This document shows positions 5,772 through 6,305 of a stretch of DNA of 6,305 nt, piece after piece. How positions within the stretch are numbered: the stretch's first letter is position 1; the number at the start of each line of letters is the position of its first letter. Under the pieces are notes generated by a model, which did no database searches, was not told where the DNA came from, and worked only from the letters and a program-made list of their open reading frames with translations. The position numbers were made by a program, and so were the translations under genes. The stretch covers positions 1-6,305 of the forward strand of contig CAKZUS010000272.1 in the NCBI GenBank assembly GCA_937921805.1, read 5' to 3'. This stretch comes from an uncultured Granulosicoccaceae bacterium. GTDB taxonomy: Bacteria > Pseudomonadota > Gammaproteobacteria > JABXHR01.

Positions 5772-6165
5772 GGCAAGTCCATTACCACACGATGTAGTGA
5801 AGTAACGGAATGCTGCAGCGACTCCTGAACCGCCAAGGTGCGGCTCTGCTGAAGAGTTCACAGCCAAAGGGGGTTAGGTTGCCAAAAACCGGTGCTGTTG
5901 CGCTGCGCTGTAGGTTGTAGCGTTAAGCATGCGGTGTGCGCATCTCCAACACTGAGGTTGCAGCACTAGCGGAGTGGCTTTGCGCTTTATCTCTCACTAT
6001 GATGCGAGTTGTTGAGCCCGACAGCTAACAGGCGCAGTACCGTAATTTCTCTACAGAAGAGGTATTGAGAAATACCCGTGAGCATTGGCATGTTGAGAGC
6101 TGAGAACAAGCTTCAACTGCGTTGCGTGGCTGTAATCCTGAATAAATTCCACACGTTTTTGACAA
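5772..6165. other. Long intergenic region, lower GC, no convincing gene
   Basis: About 390 bp between the lipoprotein start and the presumed IS end. Stops are frequent in all frames and the base composition is more AT-rich than in the flanking genes. I see no tRNA, CRISPR or integron attC structure. The only clear structure is the hairpin at 6045-6076. If transcription starts at the promoter at 6231-6259, this is a leader of roughly 450 nt upstream of the lipoprotein. Otherwise a nearer, weaker promoter that I cannot pinpoint must drive that gene. Confidence 0.6.
6045..6076. other. Two mutually exclusive inverted repeats (hairpin with alternative pairing)
   Basis: GGTATT (6061-6066) and AATACC (6071-6076) make a perfect 6-bp stem with a 4-nt loop. 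ATTTCTC (6045-6051) and GAGAAAT (6067-6073) are a perfect 7-bp inverted repeat that uses the loop and half of the first stem, so only one of the two can form at a time. No T-tract follows on either strand. It could be a leader switch, a protein-binding site or chance in AT-rich DNA. Confidence 0.4.
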
Positions 6166-6172
6166 CCTAAGT

Positions 6173-6305
6173 TCAACTAGCAAGTGCAACACTATTTAAA
6201 TCAGCACTGAGATCATCACAAATGAGTGCCATTATATCCACCGGCCTCTTCTTGTGCAAAACCTTTTTAGGGTAACTGTTAATAACCTTGATTGCGGCAC
6301 TGATT
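6173..6305 (-). CDS. Transposase C-terminus, probable IS30 family (last 43 residues)
   Basis: The frame is open from the right edge to a TGA at 6173-6175. It reads ISAAIKVINSYPKKVLHKKR, then PVDIMALICDDLSADLNSVA, then LAS. The pattern Asn-x-x-Pro-(K/R)-K-x-Leu...Pro, then a short helix and a closing S-V-A-L-x-S, is that of IS30-family transposase C-termini (more usually LNxRPRKxLxxxxP). The catalytic DDE residues would lie upstream, outside the window, so intactness cannot be judged. IS30 transposases cut and join DNA at the element's terminal repeats. The stop falls inside the presumed terminal repeat, which supports the identification. Other DDE families such as IS3 also have an N-x-x-R-x-H/K...P motif near their ends and cannot be fully excluded from 43 residues. 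Confidence 0.65.
   Translation of the reverse strand, partial: ISAAIKVINSYPKKVLHKKRPVDIMALICDDLSADLNSVALAS
6231..6259 (-). promoter_or_regulatory. Strong sigma-70-type promoter inside the IS end, pointing toward the lipoprotein gene
   Basis: On the minus strand TTGCAC (6254-6259), a 17-bp spacer and TATAAT (6231-6236) give a near-consensus sigma-70 promoter, with transcription expected to start near 6224. It lies within the transposase coding sequence and reads out of the element into the intergenic region and the lipoprotein/asparaginase/AcnX cluster. Activity is predicted from the motif alone. Confidence 0.55.

Larger units (their letters stand above)
6166..6305 (-). mobile_element. Right end of an IS30-family insertion sequence (partial)
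   Basis: The segment holds the 3' end of a transposase gene and, overlapping its stop, a likely terminal inverted repeat (about 6166-6192). Read on the minus strand, that repeat has GTTGC, nine bases, then TTGAA, close to how I recall the end of E. coli IS30. In this family the last codons commonly lie within the terminal repeat, as here. The other end and any short target duplication lie outside the window, so the exact boundary near 6166 is an estimate. Confidence 0.6.

Noticed and set aside
6078..6170. 30-codon plus-strand ORF starting with GTG
   Set aside because: No ribosome site, no recognisable sequence, and it runs into the presumed IS end; such short ORFs are expected by chance.
5900..6180. 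Integron attC-like core sites (GTTAAGC, GTTGAGC, GTTCAAC)
   Set aside because: No RYYYAAC / GTTRRRY pair occurs in the right order and spacing with complementary arms between.

Overview
The window looks like a chromosomal stretch of a fairly GC-rich Gammaproteobacterium, perhaps a marine one. This placement rests on gene families and base composition only, and I cannot name a genus. All recognisable genes lie on the minus strand, so the region is read from right to left.

Right edge (about 6166-6305): the last 43 codons of a transposase that fits the IS30 family, followed by what looks like the element's terminal inverted repeat. A near-ideal sigma-70 promoter (TTGCAC, 17 bp, TATAAT) lies inside this transposase end and points into the window. 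Next come about 390 bp without a convincing gene (5772-6165), lower in GC than the rest, with a small hairpin that has an alternative pairing.

Middle (1269-5771): five tightly packed genes. In order of transcription they are an outer-membrane-type lipoprotein with a long Ser/Gly/Thr linker, a type II (Rhizobium etli-like) L-asparaginase, an uncharacterised multi-pass inner-membrane protein, and the large and small subunits of a split aconitase X (AcnX). Asparaginase/membrane protein and AcnX large/small overlap by ATGA, and membrane protein/AcnX large are 4 bp apart, so asparaginase to AcnX small is almost surely one transcription unit. The split bacterial AcnX proteins characterised so far dehydrate cis-3-hydroxy-L-proline. 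The expected proline-catabolic partners are absent here, and an asparaginase and a membrane protein take their place.

Left (1-1216): a complete Rpn-family (PD-(D/E)XK, 'recombination-promoting nuclease') gene and the first 50 codons of a second, nearly identical copy exactly 1065 bp downstream. Inside the complete gene, a strong Shine-Dalgarno (GAGGAG) sits 5 nt before an ATG at codon 246. The gene's own start lacks one. This matches the gene-within-gene layout reported for Rpn toxin-antitoxin phage-defence systems, in which the separately translated C-terminal domain (RpnS) inhibits the full-length nuclease (RpnL). This tandem pair is the most interesting part of the window.
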